Part shown: piece after piece, positions 46,653-55,878 of the stretch
Layout: the number at the start of each line of letters is the position of its first letter
Numbering within the stretch: the stretch's first letter is position 1
Source: Comamonadaceae bacterium ALPHA2B
GTDB lineage: Bacteria > Pseudomonadota > Gammaproteobacteria > Burkholderiales > Burkholderiaceae_C
DNA length: 64,000 nt
Reading direction: 5' to 3'
Assembly: GCA_005503065.1 (NCBI GenBank)
Contig: SCOE01000023.1
Span: forward strand, 30,479 to 94,478
Translations under genes and position numbers: made by a program
The notes under the pieces: generated by a model
The model's database searches: none
What the model was told of the DNA's origin: nothing
What the model saw: only the letters and a program-made list of their open reading frames with translations

Positions 46653-47768
46653 ATGCCGACGCCCGACACCGTTCACCTGCACTGGGACCTGTTCTGCCGC
46701 GTCATCGACAACCACGGCGACCTGGGCGTGTGCTGGCGCCTGGCCCGGCAGCTCGCCGATGGCGGCGATGCGGTGCGGCTGTGGATCGACGACGGCAGCG
46801 CGCTCACGTGGATGGCGCCCGCCGGCCACCGGGGCGTGACCGTGGTCGACTGGAGGGAGGCCGACGCCGTGCGCCGCGCCGTGGCGGGCGCGCCCCCGCC
46901 CGACGTGCTGGTCGAAGCCTTCGGCTGCGACCCGGCGCCCGAACTGGTTGCGCACTTCGCTCGCCACCAGGGCACAGCGCGCCACCATGCCTGGATCAAC
47001 CTCGAATACCTCTCGGCCGAGCCGTACGTGGAACGGCTGCACCGCCTGCCCTCCCCCGTCTTCCGCGGTCCGGGCGAGGGGTTGACCAAGTGGTTCTTCT
47101 ACCCGGGCTTCACGCCCGCCACCGGGGGACTGCTGCGCGAGCCAGGGCTGGCGGCGCAGCGCGAGGCCTTCGACAGGCGCGACTGGCTGGCCGGCCAGGG
47201 CATCGCGTGGCAAGGCGAACGGCTCGTCTCCCTGTTCTGCTACGAGCCACCCGCGCTGGCGCCGCTGCTGCGGCAGTGGATGGAAGGCACGGACGCGACG
47301 CGGCTGCTGGTCGCCGCCGGGCGCGCCACTGCCGCCGTGACGCAGGCCCTGAACATGCTGACAGCCCCGTCGGGCGGGCGCGGCGCGCTATCGATTTCAT
47401 ACCTGCCACATCTCCCGCAGCCCGAGTTCGACGCGCTGCTGTGGGCCTGCGACCTGAACCTGGTGCGCGGCGAGGACTCCTTCGTGCGCGCGCACTGGGC
47501 CGGAGCGCCCTTCGTCTGGCAGATCTACCCGCAGGACGACGACGCCCACCACGTCAAGCTGAACGCCTGGCTGGACTGGCTCGATGCGCCGGCCTCGCTG
47601 CGAGCCTTCCACCACGCCTGGAACGGCTTTTCGGACGCGCCGGCGCTGGCCCCCGACGCGGCCGCGCTGGCCGACTGGCGCCGGGCTGCGCAGGCGGGCC
47701 GCGCGCGCCTGCTGGCCCAGGACGACCTCGCCACCCAGCTGCGCCGCTTCGTCACCCAAAAAAGCTAA
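46653..47768 (+). CDS. earP: EF-P arginine rhamnosyltransferase EarP
   Basis: A 371-aa inverting GT-B glycosyltransferase that attaches rhamnose from dTDP-rhamnose to Arg32 of elongation factor P. The acceptor-side motif is CRVIDNHGDLGVCWRLARQL near the N-terminus. The C-terminal site (NLVRGEDSFVRAHWAGAPF, QIYPQDDDAHHVKL) holds the nucleotide-sugar-binding Glu and Asp of the family. The ATG at 46653 is preferred to 46632 from family starts. It lies directly upstream of efp, which encodes the Arg32 substrate. Confidence 0.95.
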   Translation: MPTPDTVHLHWDLFCRVIDNHGDLGVCWRLARQLADGGDAVRLWIDDGSALTWMAPAGHRGVTVVDWREADAVRRAVAGAPPPDVLVEAFGCDPAPELVAHFARHQGTARHHAWINLEYLSAEPYVERLHRLPSPVFRGPGEGLTKWFFYPGFTPATGGLLREPGLAAQREAFDRRDWLAGQGIAWQGERLVSLFCYEPPALAPLLRQWMEGTDATRLLVAAGRATAAVTQALNMLTAPSGGRGALSISYLPHLPQPEFDALLWACDLNLVRGEDSFVRAHWAGAPFVWQIYPQDDDAHHVKLNAWLDWLDAPASLRAFHHAWNGFSDAPALAPDAAALADWRRAAQAGRARLLAQDDLATQLRRFVTQKS

Positions 47769-47771
47769 AAT
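47766..47771 (+). promoter_or_regulatory. Candidate -10 box of efp
   Basis: TAAAAT overlaps the earP stop codon, 150 bp before efp, in an A-rich island amid GC-rich DNA. No good -35 is visible. The spacing would leave a long efp leader. Confidence 0.35.
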
Positions 47772-47920
47772 AGCGGGCTTTGCGGAAATCGGGGACGCGA
47801 CCTCGACGGCCTTTTCGGGGGCCTTCCGCCCAACCCGCCGCGGGTCCGCAGCGCGCCATCCACGGAAAGTGGGCCGGCGACCTGCACCGAGCGGCCAACG
47901 TCCACCCAGGACACACACTC

Positions 47921-48475
47921 ATGAAAATCGCTCAAGAAATCCGCGCCGGCAACGTCATCATGCACGGCAAGGACCCGATGGTCGTGCTCAAGACCGAATA
48001 CAGCCGCGGCGGCCGCAACAGCGCCACCGTGCGCATGAAGATGAAGAGCCTGATCGCCAACTTCAACACCGAAGTGGTCTTCAAGGCCGACGACAAGATC
48101 GACCAGATCGTCCTGGACAAGAAGGAGTGCACCTACTCCTATTTCGCCGACCCCATGTATGTCTGCATGGACAGCGAATACAACCAGTACGAAGTCGAAG
48201 CCGAGAACATGGGCGACGCCCTGAACTACCTCGAAGATGGCATGCCGCTCGAAGTGGTGTTCTACGACGGCAAGGCGATCTCCGTCGAACTGCCCACCAG
48301 CGTCGAGCGCGAGATCACCTGGACCGAACCCGCCGTCAAGGGCGACACCTCGGGCAAGGTGCTCAAGCCCGCCAAGATCGCCACCGGCTTCGAAGTGCCC
48401 GTGCCGCTGTTCGTGTCGCAAGGCGACAAGATCGAAATCGACACCCGCACGGGCGAATACCGCAAGCGCGTCTGA
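47921..48475 (+). CDS. efp: Elongation factor P (Arg32 type)
   Basis: A 184-aa EF-P that relieves ribosome stalling at polyproline. Domain I has the loop [11 protein letters not shown] with Arg32 at the tip, the residue rhamnosylated by EarP, rather than the Lys modified by EpmA. Domains II and III are complete, with the C-terminal [15 protein letters not shown]. The ATG at 47921 gives the usual length and number. Confidence 0.98.
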   Translation: MKIAQEIRAGNVIMHGKDPMVVLKTEYSRGGRNSATVRMKMKSLIANFNTEVVFKADDKIDQIVLDKKECTYSYFADPMYVCMDSEYNQYEVEAENMGDALNYLEDGMPLEVVFYDGKAISVELPTSVEREITWTEPAVKGDTSGKVLKPAKIATGFEVPVPLFVSQGDKIEIDTRTGEYRKRV

Positions 48476-48497
48476 GCGCCGCGCGAAGCCTCTTTCC

Positions 48498-48523
48498 AAA
48501 AGGGCTCCTTCGGGAGCCCTTTT
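48498..48523 (+). terminator. efp terminator
   Basis: AAAAGGGCTCC-ttcg-GGAGCCCTTTT forms an 11-bp stem with a stable UUCG-type loop and a T-run, 22 bp after the efp stop. Confidence 0.93.
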
Positions 48524-48607
48524 TCTTTGAGCGCCGCAGCCGCAGGACGCCCCCGCGGGCATCGCTAGACTCGCCGCCTTCATCGTCCGCAGCGTCCGCA
48601 CCGTCCC

Positions 48608-49198
48608 ATGGCCAAGACACCGTACTCCGAGGCATTCAAGCGAGAACTCGTCGACGAAGCATTGAACCGCACGCCGCGCGGCGGCTTCCCCGAACTGGAG
48701 AAGCGGCACGGCCTCAAGCCCGGCACGCTCTTCGACTGGGTCGAAACGCTGGGCCCGCCGCCCCCACCGGCGCCCTTCTCGTCGCTGCACTTCTGGATCG
48801 GCACCACCCCCCTGTCGGACGCCGACTTCGGCGCCTACTTCGACGCGGCCGACGACTACTGGTCGCACGAGGTCGAGGACATCGAGGCGGCCGACACCGA
48901 CCTCACGGGCTGCGGGTTCTGCGTGGACCTGGGCATGCGCTTCCTCTACGACGAGGACCTGCTGCTGGTGATCCGGCTCGAAACGCCTGTCGCCGTGCGC
49001 GAGCTGGTCGAGATGAGCGCGATCGAATCGGAAGCCTCGGTGCGCGCCATCGTGGCCGCCTGTGCGGAGCGAGGCATCCGGACCGCCAATGCGATGTTCG
49101 TGTACGCGGACCCCACGCAGCCCGTCGCCGATGCGGCGAGGCCGTACAACGGACTGCCCTACATCGGCCTGTTCCAGAGCAAGTCCGCCAAGAAGTGA
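48608..49198 (+). CDS. HTH-Imm22-like fusion protein
   Basis: A 196-aa protein with two parts. Residues 1-50 (YSEAFKRELVDEALNRTPRG, then LEKRHGLKPGTLFDWVE) resemble the helix-turn-helix of IS3-type transposase OrfA or a related small DNA-binding domain. Residues 58-165 (SSLHFWIGTTPLSDADFGAY, FCVDLGMRFLYDEDLLLVI) resemble the Imm22 family of polymorphic-toxin immunity proteins. Both assignments are from sequence pattern only. It has no toxin gene next to it and is not flanked by mobile-element ends. Composition is like its neighbours. Confidence 0.7.
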   Translation: MAKTPYSEAFKRELVDEALNRTPRGGFPELEKRHGLKPGTLFDWVETLGPPPPPAPFSSLHFWIGTTPLSDADFGAYFDAADDYWSHEVEDIEAADTDLTGCGFCVDLGMRFLYDEDLLLVIRLETPVAVRELVEMSAIESEASVRAIVAACAERGIRTANAMFVYADPTQPVADAARPYNGLPYIGLFQSKSAKK

Positions 49199-49230
49199 TC
49201 CGAAGGCAGCGGCCGGCGTAAGCTGGCGCG

Positions 49231-50019
49231 ATGCACGCCGATCCCACCTCGCTCGCCGTCCGCACCGAAATCGCTGGTCCCGTCAGCACCATCGTCCTGA
49301 GCCGCCCGCATTGCCGCAACGCGGTCGACGGCCCCACCGCAGCCCTGCTGCGCGAGGCCTTCGAGCGCTTCGAGGCCGACGACAGCCAGCGCGTGGCCGT
49401 GCTTTGGGGCGAACACGGAAGCTTCTGCGCCGGGGCCGACCTGGGTGCGGTGAACGACCCCGCCCGACGCAACGAACTCGACCCCGAGGGCGGCGGCACC
49501 GGACCGATGGGCCCGAGCCGCATGGCGCTGAAGAAGCCGCTCGTCGCCGCCATTGCAGGCCATGCCGTCGCCGGCGGGCTGGAGCTGGCGCTGCTGGCCG
49601 ACCTGCGCGTGGCGGAAGAGAACGCCGTACTCGGCGTGTTCTGCCGCCGCTGGGGCGTGCCGTTGATCGACGGCGGCACCGTGCGCCTGCCGCGCCTCGT
49701 CGGCATGGGCCGGGCACTGGACCTGATCCTCACCGGCCGGCCGGTGGCGGCCGACGAGGCGCTGGCCATGGGCCTGGTCAACCGCGTGGTACCGCCCGGC
49801 CAGGCGCGCGCCGCGGCCGAGCAGGTGGCGCGCGACATCGCCGCATTCCCGCAGCAGTGCATGCTGGCCGACCGTGCCTCGGCCTACGAACAGTGGGACC
49901 TGCCCCTGGCCGAGGCCTTGCGCGCCGAGGGCCGCCGGGGCGTGCCGATCGTCGCGGCCGAAGGCGCGGCAGGGGCGGCGCGCTTCGTCCAGGGGACCGG
50001 GCGGCACGGCCGCTTCTGA
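49231..50019 (+). CDS. Enoyl-CoA hydratase/isomerase (crotonase) family protein
   Basis: A 262-aa crotonase. The oxyanion-hole segments are GSFCAGADLGAV near residue 63 and IAGHAVAGGLELALLADLRV near residue 108. The insert between them (NELDPEGGGTGPMGPSRMAL) is longer than in FadB-type hydratases. Substrate specificity cannot be called. It stands alone between the Imm22-like gene and the convergent amidase. Confidence 0.9.
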   Translation: MHADPTSLAVRTEIAGPVSTIVLSRPHCRNAVDGPTAALLREAFERFEADDSQRVAVLWGEHGSFCAGADLGAVNDPARRNELDPEGGGTGPMGPSRMALKKPLVAAIAGHAVAGGLELALLADLRVAEENAVLGVFCRRWGVPLIDGGTVRLPRLVGMGRALDLILTGRPVAADEALAMGLVNRVVPPGQARAAAEQVARDIAAFPQQCMLADRASAYEQWDLPLAEALRAEGRRGVPIVAAEGAAGAARFVQGTGRHGRF

Positions 50020-50076
50020 AGCGCACCCAGCCGCCTGCGCGCACCTGGCCATTGCGTCCGATGGGTGGCCGCCGCT

Positions 50077-51534
50077 TCAGCTGTGCTGCTCGCGATCGCC
50101 TTCGGAGCCCCTCCATGCTGCGGTCGCGACAGGCGCCGGAGGCAGCACCGCTTCGATACCGAGGGCCAATGCCAGCAGCGCCGTATCGGCGTTCTCGGCG
50201 CCGGTCAGTTCCAGCCCGGCAGGCAGAGCGGCGGAGGTCAGTCCCATCGGCAGGCTCAGCGCCGGCAGGCCCGCCATCCCGGCCGGGCCGGTGTTGCGGA
50301 TGTAGGCCGAGAAGGCGGTGGTGGTGCGGCCGCCGAGCATGACCTCCACGTCCTCGCCGATGCGCGCCGCCGTCAGTGGACTCGTCGGAAACACCAGCGC
50401 GTCCAGGCCGTGGCGCGCGAAGCATTCGCGATACGCCGCCTGCATGCGGGGCCGCAGTGCGTGCAGCGCACGCGCGTAGGCCTCGGGTGTGATGGCGGTC
50501 GCGCCGAAGAGACGCTCGAAGAGCGGGCGCACGTCGGGACTGACCACGGCGTCCGTGAGGGCACGTGCATCGAAGGGACGCCCGTGCCGGGCGAAGTAGG
50601 CGGCCAGCCCAGGCAGGATCTCGAAGAGCGAGATCGTCATCGACCCCTCCCGGAACAGCGCATCGGCTTCCGACAGGTCGCAGGCCACGAGCACGGCGCC
50701 GGCCGCCGCCAGTCGTTCGAGGGTCTCGCGCGCCAGCCGCTCGACGGGCGGATCGAGTTCCTCCCAGAAACAGGCCTGCGGCACGCCCAGCCGCACGCCC
50801 GCAAGCGGCCTCGCGGCAAGCTGCGCCGGGCCGCCGGCCACGGCATGGTCGATCAGGACGCAGTCGTCCACGCATCGTGCCATGACGCCGGCGGTGTCGA
50901 AGGTGGGCGAGATCGGCACGAGTCCCTCGTCAGGCCAGCGGCGCACCGTCGGACGGAATCCCGTCAGCCCGCACAGCGCCGCCGGCACGCGGACCGAGCC
51001 GCCGGTGTCGGTGCCGATGGCCGCTGGCGCGGCCCGCAGCCCCAGCAGTGCCGCGTTGCCGCCGCTGGAACCGCCCGTCACGCGGCTGGGGTCGAAAGGA
51101 TTGCGCGACGCGCCGAAGGCGTGGTTGTGCCCCGTCACGCCCTGCGACCACTCGTGCAGGTTGGACTTGCCGAGCACCAGCGCGCCCGCGTCGAGCAGCC
51201 GCTGCGTCACGCCGGCGTGCCGGCGCGGACGGTGATCGGCCATCCACGGACTCCCGGCGGTGGTCGGCATGCCGGCAACATCGATGTTGTCCTTGAAGGC
51301 CAGCGGCACGCCGTAGAGCGGCAGCGTACCGGGCACGGGCCGCCGGGCTTCGAGCGCCGCAGCGGCGGCCAGAAGCGCGGGCGGGTCCAGATGGAGAAAG
51401 GCGCCGTAGGGCGCGATGGCGCTGGCGCGGTCCAGCAAGGCCTGCGCGTAGTCGGTGATGCGCAGCTCACCGCGTGCCATCAGCCCGGTCGCTTCGCGTA
51501 CGGAAAGGTCTGTCAGCGCATGCAATCGGTTCAT
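50077..51534 (-). CDS. Amidase-signature family hydrolase
   Basis: A 485-aa amidase-signature enzyme with the Ser-cisSer-Lys triad: Lys in AFKDNIDVAGM near residue 75, GGSSGGNAALLG near 150 and GTDTGGSVRVPAA near 173. Members hydrolyse amides such as allophanate, indoleacetamide or mandelamide; specificity is not readable here. The ATG at 51534 is divergent from the ABC transporter cluster by 138 bp, so it may share the regulation and supply ammonia from the transported amide. Confidence 0.93.
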   Translation of the reverse strand: MNRLHALTDLSVREATGLMARGELRITDYAQALLDRASAIAPYGAFLHLDPPALLAAAAALEARRPVPGTLPLYGVPLAFKDNIDVAGMPTTAGSPWMADHRPRRHAGVTQRLLDAGALVLGKSNLHEWSQGVTGHNHAFGASRNPFDPSRVTGGSSGGNAALLGLRAAPAAIGTDTGGSVRVPAALCGLTGFRPTVRRWPDEGLVPISPTFDTAGVMARCVDDCVLIDHAVAGGPAQLAARPLAGVRLGVPQACFWEELDPPVERLARETLERLAAAGAVLVACDLSEADALFREGSMTISLFEILPGLAAYFARHGRPFDARALTDAVVSPDVRPLFERLFGATAITPEAYARALHALRPRMQAAYRECFARHGLDALVFPTSPLTAARIGEDVEVMLGGRTTTAFSAYIRNTGPAGMAGLPALSLPMGLTSAALPAGLELTGAENADTALLALALGIEAVLPPAPVATAAWRGSEGDREQHS

Positions 51535-51672
51535 TGAAGCTTGAAGTCGGGGCAAAAGCTGCACTGTGGTGCATGTTTCGGGCCAATTTGCCACTGGATC
51601 AGCGGTCGAAATCGCAAGTTTTGCTGGCATGGATACTGCTTATGCTATTTTTTGTATTCAAAAGGCCATCCA

Positions 51673-52680
51673 ATGTCTTTCAAGTCCTTGCGTATCCTGG
51701 CCGCCGTCGCGTCGTCGATGGCTTTTCTGGCGGGCATGCCCGCGTCGGCCGCCGAGAAGGTCTCGCTGCGCCTGAAATGGCTGGCGCAGGCGCAGTTCGC
51801 CGGCTTCTACGTGGCCAAGGCCAAGGGCTTCTACGACCAGGCCGGGCTCGACCTGACGATCAATCCGGGCGGTCCCAACCTGAATGTCGAGACGCTGGTC
51901 GCCGCGGGCAACGACACCTTCGGCCTGGCCGGCGGCACCGAGACCGTGCTGCTCGCCCGCGAGAAGGGCCTGCCGCTGGTGTGCATCGGCGTGACGGTGC
52001 AGACCACGCCCTTCACTTATGTGACCTACAAGGATTCCGGCATCACCAAGGTGAAGGACTTCGCCGGCAAGAAGGTCGCGACATGGTTCACCGGTACCCA
52101 GTACACGCTGTACTCGATGCTCGCTTCGGCCGGCCTGAAGCAAAGCGACCTGACCATCGTTCCCCAGTCGGGCTCGATGGCTCCCTTCGTCGAGAAGCAG
52201 TTCGACGTGGCCGCCGCCACCTACTACAACGAGCTCAACACGCTGAAGGAACAGGGCCTGGGCGACAAGCTCACGCTCATCAAGCCCGACGACTACGGCG
52301 TGATCGTGCAGCAGGACACGGTGCTCGTCTCCGAGAAGTACCGCAGCGAGAAGCCGCAGCAGGTCCAGGCCTTCCTGACCGCCACCATCAAGGGCTGGAA
52401 GTACGCGCTGCAGAACAAGAAGGAAGCCATCGACATCGTCATGGCCGCCGCGCCCACGCTGAACCGTCCGCACCAGGAAGCCATGCTCGACGAGTTCGAG
52501 AAGCTCGTGAAGGCCGGCAAGGGCAGCACCGACGGCATCCTCGCCATCGACCTCCCCACCGTCGAGAAGATGCAGGCCCAGCTCGTGGGCTACAAGGCGC
52601 TGAAGGCGCCGGCCGACCTGTCGAAGGCCTACGACCCCAGCTTCTGGATGCAGGTGCCCGTCGCCGACAAGAAGTTCTGA
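51673..52680 (+). CDS. NMT1/THI5-type ABC transporter substrate-binding protein
   Basis: A 335-aa periplasmic protein with a signal peptide (ILAAVASSMAFLAGMPASAA) and the NMT1 signature VSLRLKWLAQAQFAGFYVAK followed by GFYDQAGLDLTINPGG. The closest family roles are uptake of pyrimidine precursors, riboflavin or sulfonates. AT-rich DNA at 51611-51665 upstream contains a possible -10 (TATGCT at 51641). It is the first gene of the plus-strand catabolic cluster. Confidence 0.93.
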   Translation: MSFKSLRILAAVASSMAFLAGMPASAAEKVSLRLKWLAQAQFAGFYVAKAKGFYDQAGLDLTINPGGPNLNVETLVAAGNDTFGLAGGTETVLLAREKGLPLVCIGVTVQTTPFTYVTYKDSGITKVKDFAGKKVATWFTGTQYTLYSMLASAGLKQSDLTIVPQSGSMAPFVEKQFDVAAATYYNELNTLKEQGLGDKLTLIKPDDYGVIVQQDTVLVSEKYRSEKPQQVQAFLTATIKGWKYALQNKKEAIDIVMAAAPTLNRPHQEAMLDEFEKLVKAGKGSTDGILAIDLPTVEKMQAQLVGYKALKAPADLSKAYDPSFWMQVPVADKKF

Positions 52681-52708
52681 GCGCAGCATCGCCCTCACGA
52701 CCCGAACC

Positions 52709-53560
52709 ATGAAATTCATGCCCCACGAAGTGATGCCGCCCACCGCGGGCGACGCGCCGCCGCCCATGCTGGAACTGGTCAATGTGTGGAAGCGCTTCGG
52801 CGAAGCGCAGGCGCAGACCGTGGCGGTGTCGAACGTCAACCTGCGGATCGCGAAGGGCGAGTTCGTCACGCTCGTGGGCCCTTCGGGCTGCGGCAAGTCC
52901 ACGCTCTTCAACATGATCGCGGGTCTGCTGCCGCCCGACGACGACGGCTCGCTGCTGTTCGGCGGCGCGCCACAGCGCGACGGCCAGCTGCTGGGCAAGG
53001 TGTCGTTCATGCCGCAGCGCGACCTGCTGTTCCCATGGCGCACCGTCCTGGACAACGCCATCCTCGCGCTCGAAGTGGAGGGCCTGCCGCGCAAGCAGGC
53101 GCGCGAACGTGCCCGCGCCATGCTGCCCGAGTTCGGGCTGGCGGGCTTTGCCAACCACTACCCGCACCAGCTCTCGGGCGGCATGCGCCAGCGTGTCGCA
53201 CTGATGCGCACCTTCCTGTTCGAGCGCGACCTGATGCTGCTCGACGAGCCCTTCGGCGCACTGGACGCGCTCACGCGCAGCCGCATGCAGCACTGGCTGC
53301 TCGACATCTGGGCGCGGCATCGGCGGACGGTGCTCTTCATCACGCACGACATCGACGAGGCCATCGTGCTCGGCGACCGCGTGCTGGTGATGAGCGCACG
53401 CCCCGGCACGGTCAAGAGCGAGACCTTGATCGACCTGCCGCGCCCGCGCGACCCCTCGGTGGTGCTGACGCCGGAGTTCATCCGCATCAAGCAGCGGCTG
53501 CTCGCCGAGATCGAGGAGGAAAGCCGCAAGACCTTCGCACAGGAAGGTTCCGCCTCGTGA
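52709..53560 (+). CDS. ABC transporter ATP-binding protein (SsuB/TauB type)
   Basis: A 283-aa ATPase with Walker A GPSGCGKSTLFNMIAG, signature LSGGMRQRVALMRTF and Walker B MLLLDEPFGALDALTR. It ends in GTGA overlapping the next permease start. It is 28 bp after the binding-protein gene. Confidence 0.94.
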   Translation: MKFMPHEVMPPTAGDAPPPMLELVNVWKRFGEAQAQTVAVSNVNLRIAKGEFVTLVGPSGCGKSTLFNMIAGLLPPDDDGSLLFGGAPQRDGQLLGKVSFMPQRDLLFPWRTVLDNAILALEVEGLPRKQARERARAMLPEFGLAGFANHYPHQLSGGMRQRVALMRTFLFERDLMLLDEPFGALDALTRSRMQHWLLDIWARHRRTVLFITHDIDEAIVLGDRVLVMSARPGTVKSETLIDLPRPRDPSVVLTPEFIRIKQRLLAEIEEESRKTFAQEGSAS

Positions 53561-54315
53561 ACGCCTTCCTTCATCGTGCCGTGCGCTCTCCCGTCCTGGC
53601 CTTCGTGGGCCTGGCCCTGGCATGGGAGCTTTGCGTGCACGCCTTCGCACCCTCGCCGCGCCTGCTGCCCGCGCTCAGCGCCATCGCGCAGGACGCGTGG
53701 TCCGTGTGGCCCCAGCTGCTGCGCGGCTTCGGCCGCACGCTGCTGGAGACCGTGCTCGGCTTCGCGGCGGGCGCACTCTTCGGTTTCTTCTGCGGCACGG
53801 TGTTCACCTATTCGCGCTGGATGGAACGCTCGGTGTTCCCGCTCTTCGTGGTGTCGCAGACCGTGCCGGTGGTGGCCTTCGGCGCGCTCATCGTGATCTG
53901 GTTCGGCAACTCGCTGCTGGCCAAGGTGATGACCGCCTTCTTCCTGACCTTCTTCCCGGTGACGGTGAACACGCTGCGCGGGCTGAAGTCCTGCGATCCG
54001 CAGCGCGTGGCGCTGATGAAGAGCTTCGGCGCCGGCCGCTTCGTGATGTTCTTCAAGCTGGCCGTGCCTTCGGCACTGCCGCAGGTCATGGTCGGCCTGC
54101 GCGTCGCCATCGGGCTGAGCCTGATCGGGTCCGTGGTGGGCGAGTGGTTCGGAGAGACCGTGGGCCTGGGCGTGATGCTCATGGAGGCGATGAATGCCGA
54201 CCTGGTGCTGCGCCTTTGGGTGGTGATGTTTGCCTGCGGGCTGATGGGTGCGCTGCTCTACGGCCTGCTCACCTTCGTGGAAAGGAGGCTCGTATGGTGG
54301 CGCAGCGAAAGCTGA
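53557..54315 (+). CDS. ABC transporter permease 1 (SsuC/TauC type)
   Basis: A 252-aa permease with the BPD_transp_1 fold: hydrophobic segments from FVGLALAWELCVHAF to GLMGALLYGLLTFVERRLVWW and the coupling loop SFGAGRFVMFFKLAVPSALP. It starts with GTG in a 4-bp overlap with the ATPase gene stop. It is about 25-30 % like its neighbour permease by eye, suggesting a heterodimer. Confidence 0.92.
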   Translation: MNAFLHRAVRSPVLAFVGLALAWELCVHAFAPSPRLLPALSAIAQDAWSVWPQLLRGFGRTLLETVLGFAAGALFGFFCGTVFTYSRWMERSVFPLFVVSQTVPVVAFGALIVIWFGNSLLAKVMTAFFLTFFPVTVNTLRGLKSCDPQRVALMKSFGAGRFVMFFKLAVPSALPQVMVGLRVAIGLSLIGSVVGEWFGETVGLGVMLMEAMNADLVLRLWVVMFACGLMGALLYGLLTFVERRLVWWRSES

Positions 54316-55052
54316 TGGGATCGAGCATCGCGCCGGCGGTGCTGTGCGTCGTGGTGCTGCTGGTGGTGTGGGAGGGCGCAATCCTGCTCCTGGGCATTCC
54401 GCCCTTCGTGCTGCCCAGCCTGGATGCGATCGTGCGGCATGCCTTCAGCGACACCGGCCGGCTCGTGGCCGCGCTGCTGTCCACCCTGGGCGAGGCGCTC
54501 GGCGGCTATGCGCTGGGCAGTCTGCTCGGGTTGCTGTTGGCCGTGGTCCTGCTCCTCGCGCCGCCGCTGGAGCGCATCGTGATGCCGCTGGCCGTGGCGG
54601 TGAATGCGGTGCCGACGGTGGCCTATGCGCCGCTCTTCCTGATCTGGTTCGGCCTGGGCGCGGCGTCGAAGGTCGCGCTGGTGGCGCTGGCGGTCGGCTT
54701 CACCATGTTGGTGAATGCACTGCACGGGCTGAAGCAGGCCGACGCCGCGGCGGTCAACCTGATGCGCAGCTTCGGGGCCGGACAGCTGAAGATCGTCTGG
54801 CGCCTGCGCCTGCCGGTGGCGATGCCCTCGGTGGTCACGGCGCTGCGCGTCTCGGTGCCGCGCAGCATGATCGTGGCGATCGTCGGCGAGATGCTGGGCG
54901 CCTATGCGGGGCTCGGGCGAATGATCTACGAATCCACGCAGCAGGTCGACCTGCTGAGCGTGTGGGCGGCGGTGCTGGTGGCGTCGCTCGCGAGCATGGT
55001 CTTCTACGGCGTGCTCGTGTGGATCGACCAGAAACTGGTGTGGTGGCGATGA
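54294..55052 (+). CDS. ABC transporter permease 2 (SsuC/TauC type)
   Basis: A 252-aa permease with the same length and fold as permease 1 (coupling loop SFGAGQLKIVWRLRLPVAMP). A near-perfect ribosome site AAAGGAGG (54281-54288) inside the end of permease 1 precedes the ATG, and the two genes overlap by 22 bp. It ends in an ATGA overlap with the aldolase gene. Confidence 0.93.
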   Translation: MVAQRKLMGSSIAPAVLCVVVLLVVWEGAILLLGIPPFVLPSLDAIVRHAFSDTGRLVAALLSTLGEALGGYALGSLLGLLLAVVLLLAPPLERIVMPLAVAVNAVPTVAYAPLFLIWFGLGAASKVALVALAVGFTMLVNALHGLKQADAAAVNLMRSFGAGQLKIVWRLRLPVAMPSVVTALRVSVPRSMIVAIVGEMLGAYAGLGRMIYESTQQVDLLSVWAAVLVASLASMVFYGVLVWIDQKLVWWR

Positions 55053-55825
55053 CGATGGCGAAGACCAACCCTGCGGCGTATCCCGAGACCGAAGCCGAGC
55101 TGCGCGTGCAGCTCGCCGCCTGCTACCGGCTGGTGGCGCACTTCGGCATGGACGACCTGATCTACAACCACATCTCCGCACGCGTGCCGGGGCCGCAGCA
55201 TCACTTCCTGATCAACCCCTACGGGCTGCTGTTCTCGGAAGTCACCGCCTCTTCGCTGGTGAAGATCGACCTGGACGGCCACAAGGTGGACGACACGGAT
55301 GCCGAAGTCAACCGCGCCGGCTTCGTCATCCACAGCGCGATCCATGCCGGCCGTCCCGACGCGCTGTGCGTGCTGCACACCCACTCCGAAGCCGGTACCG
55401 CGATCGCCGCCATGCCGAACGGCCTTGCGCCGCTGAGCCAGTTCGCGATGCGCTACCAGGGCCACACCGCCTTCCACGACTACGAGGGCGTGGCGCTGGA
55501 GACCGGCGAGCGCGAGCGGCTCGTGCGGGACCTGGGCGGACACCACACGCTGGTGCTGCGCAACCACGGCATCCTGACCGTGGGCCGCACCATTCCCGAG
55601 GCCTTCATCCTGATGTACTACTTCGAGAAGGCGGCCAAGGTGCAGCTGCTGGCCCAGGCCGGCCTCGCCGCGGGCGAACACCTGGTGTACCCGCAGCCCG
55701 AGGTGAGCGCGCTGGCCGCTCGCCAGTTCACCGAATTCGCCGGCGACATCCTGCCGCCGGGCACCCGCGAGTGGCCGGCGTTCCTGCGGATGCTGGAGCG
55801 CACGCAGCCGGACTACCGGCTCTGA
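55049..55825 (+). CDS. Class II aldolase/adducin family protein
   Basis: A 258-aa protein of the class II aldolase fold. Zinc ligands appear as His-x-His in VLHTHSEAG near residue 110 and a later His in LRNHGILTVG near residue 173; the catalytic-type Glu and the YNHISARVPG segment are also present. Members catalyse aldol cleavage or decarboxylation of small sugar acids or phosphates. It overlaps the permease stop by 4 bp and is followed by the TauD-like gene. Confidence 0.93.
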   Translation: MTMAKTNPAAYPETEAELRVQLAACYRLVAHFGMDDLIYNHISARVPGPQHHFLINPYGLLFSEVTASSLVKIDLDGHKVDDTDAEVNRAGFVIHSAIHAGRPDALCVLHTHSEAGTAIAAMPNGLAPLSQFAMRYQGHTAFHDYEGVALETGERERLVRDLGGHHTLVLRNHGILTVGRTIPEAFILMYYFEKAAKVQLLAQAGLAAGEHLVYPQPEVSALAARQFTEFAGDILPPGTREWPAFLRMLERTQPDYRL

Positions 55826-55878
55826 GCTCCGTCGATTCCCCCTTTTTTCCTCCCTCATTCATACACATCCTGGAAACC

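Noticed and set aside
48608..48760. Insertion-sequence remnant at the HTH-Imm22 gene
   Set aside because: The transposase-like part is in frame with the rest, no inverted ends or target duplications were seen, and composition matches the flanks.
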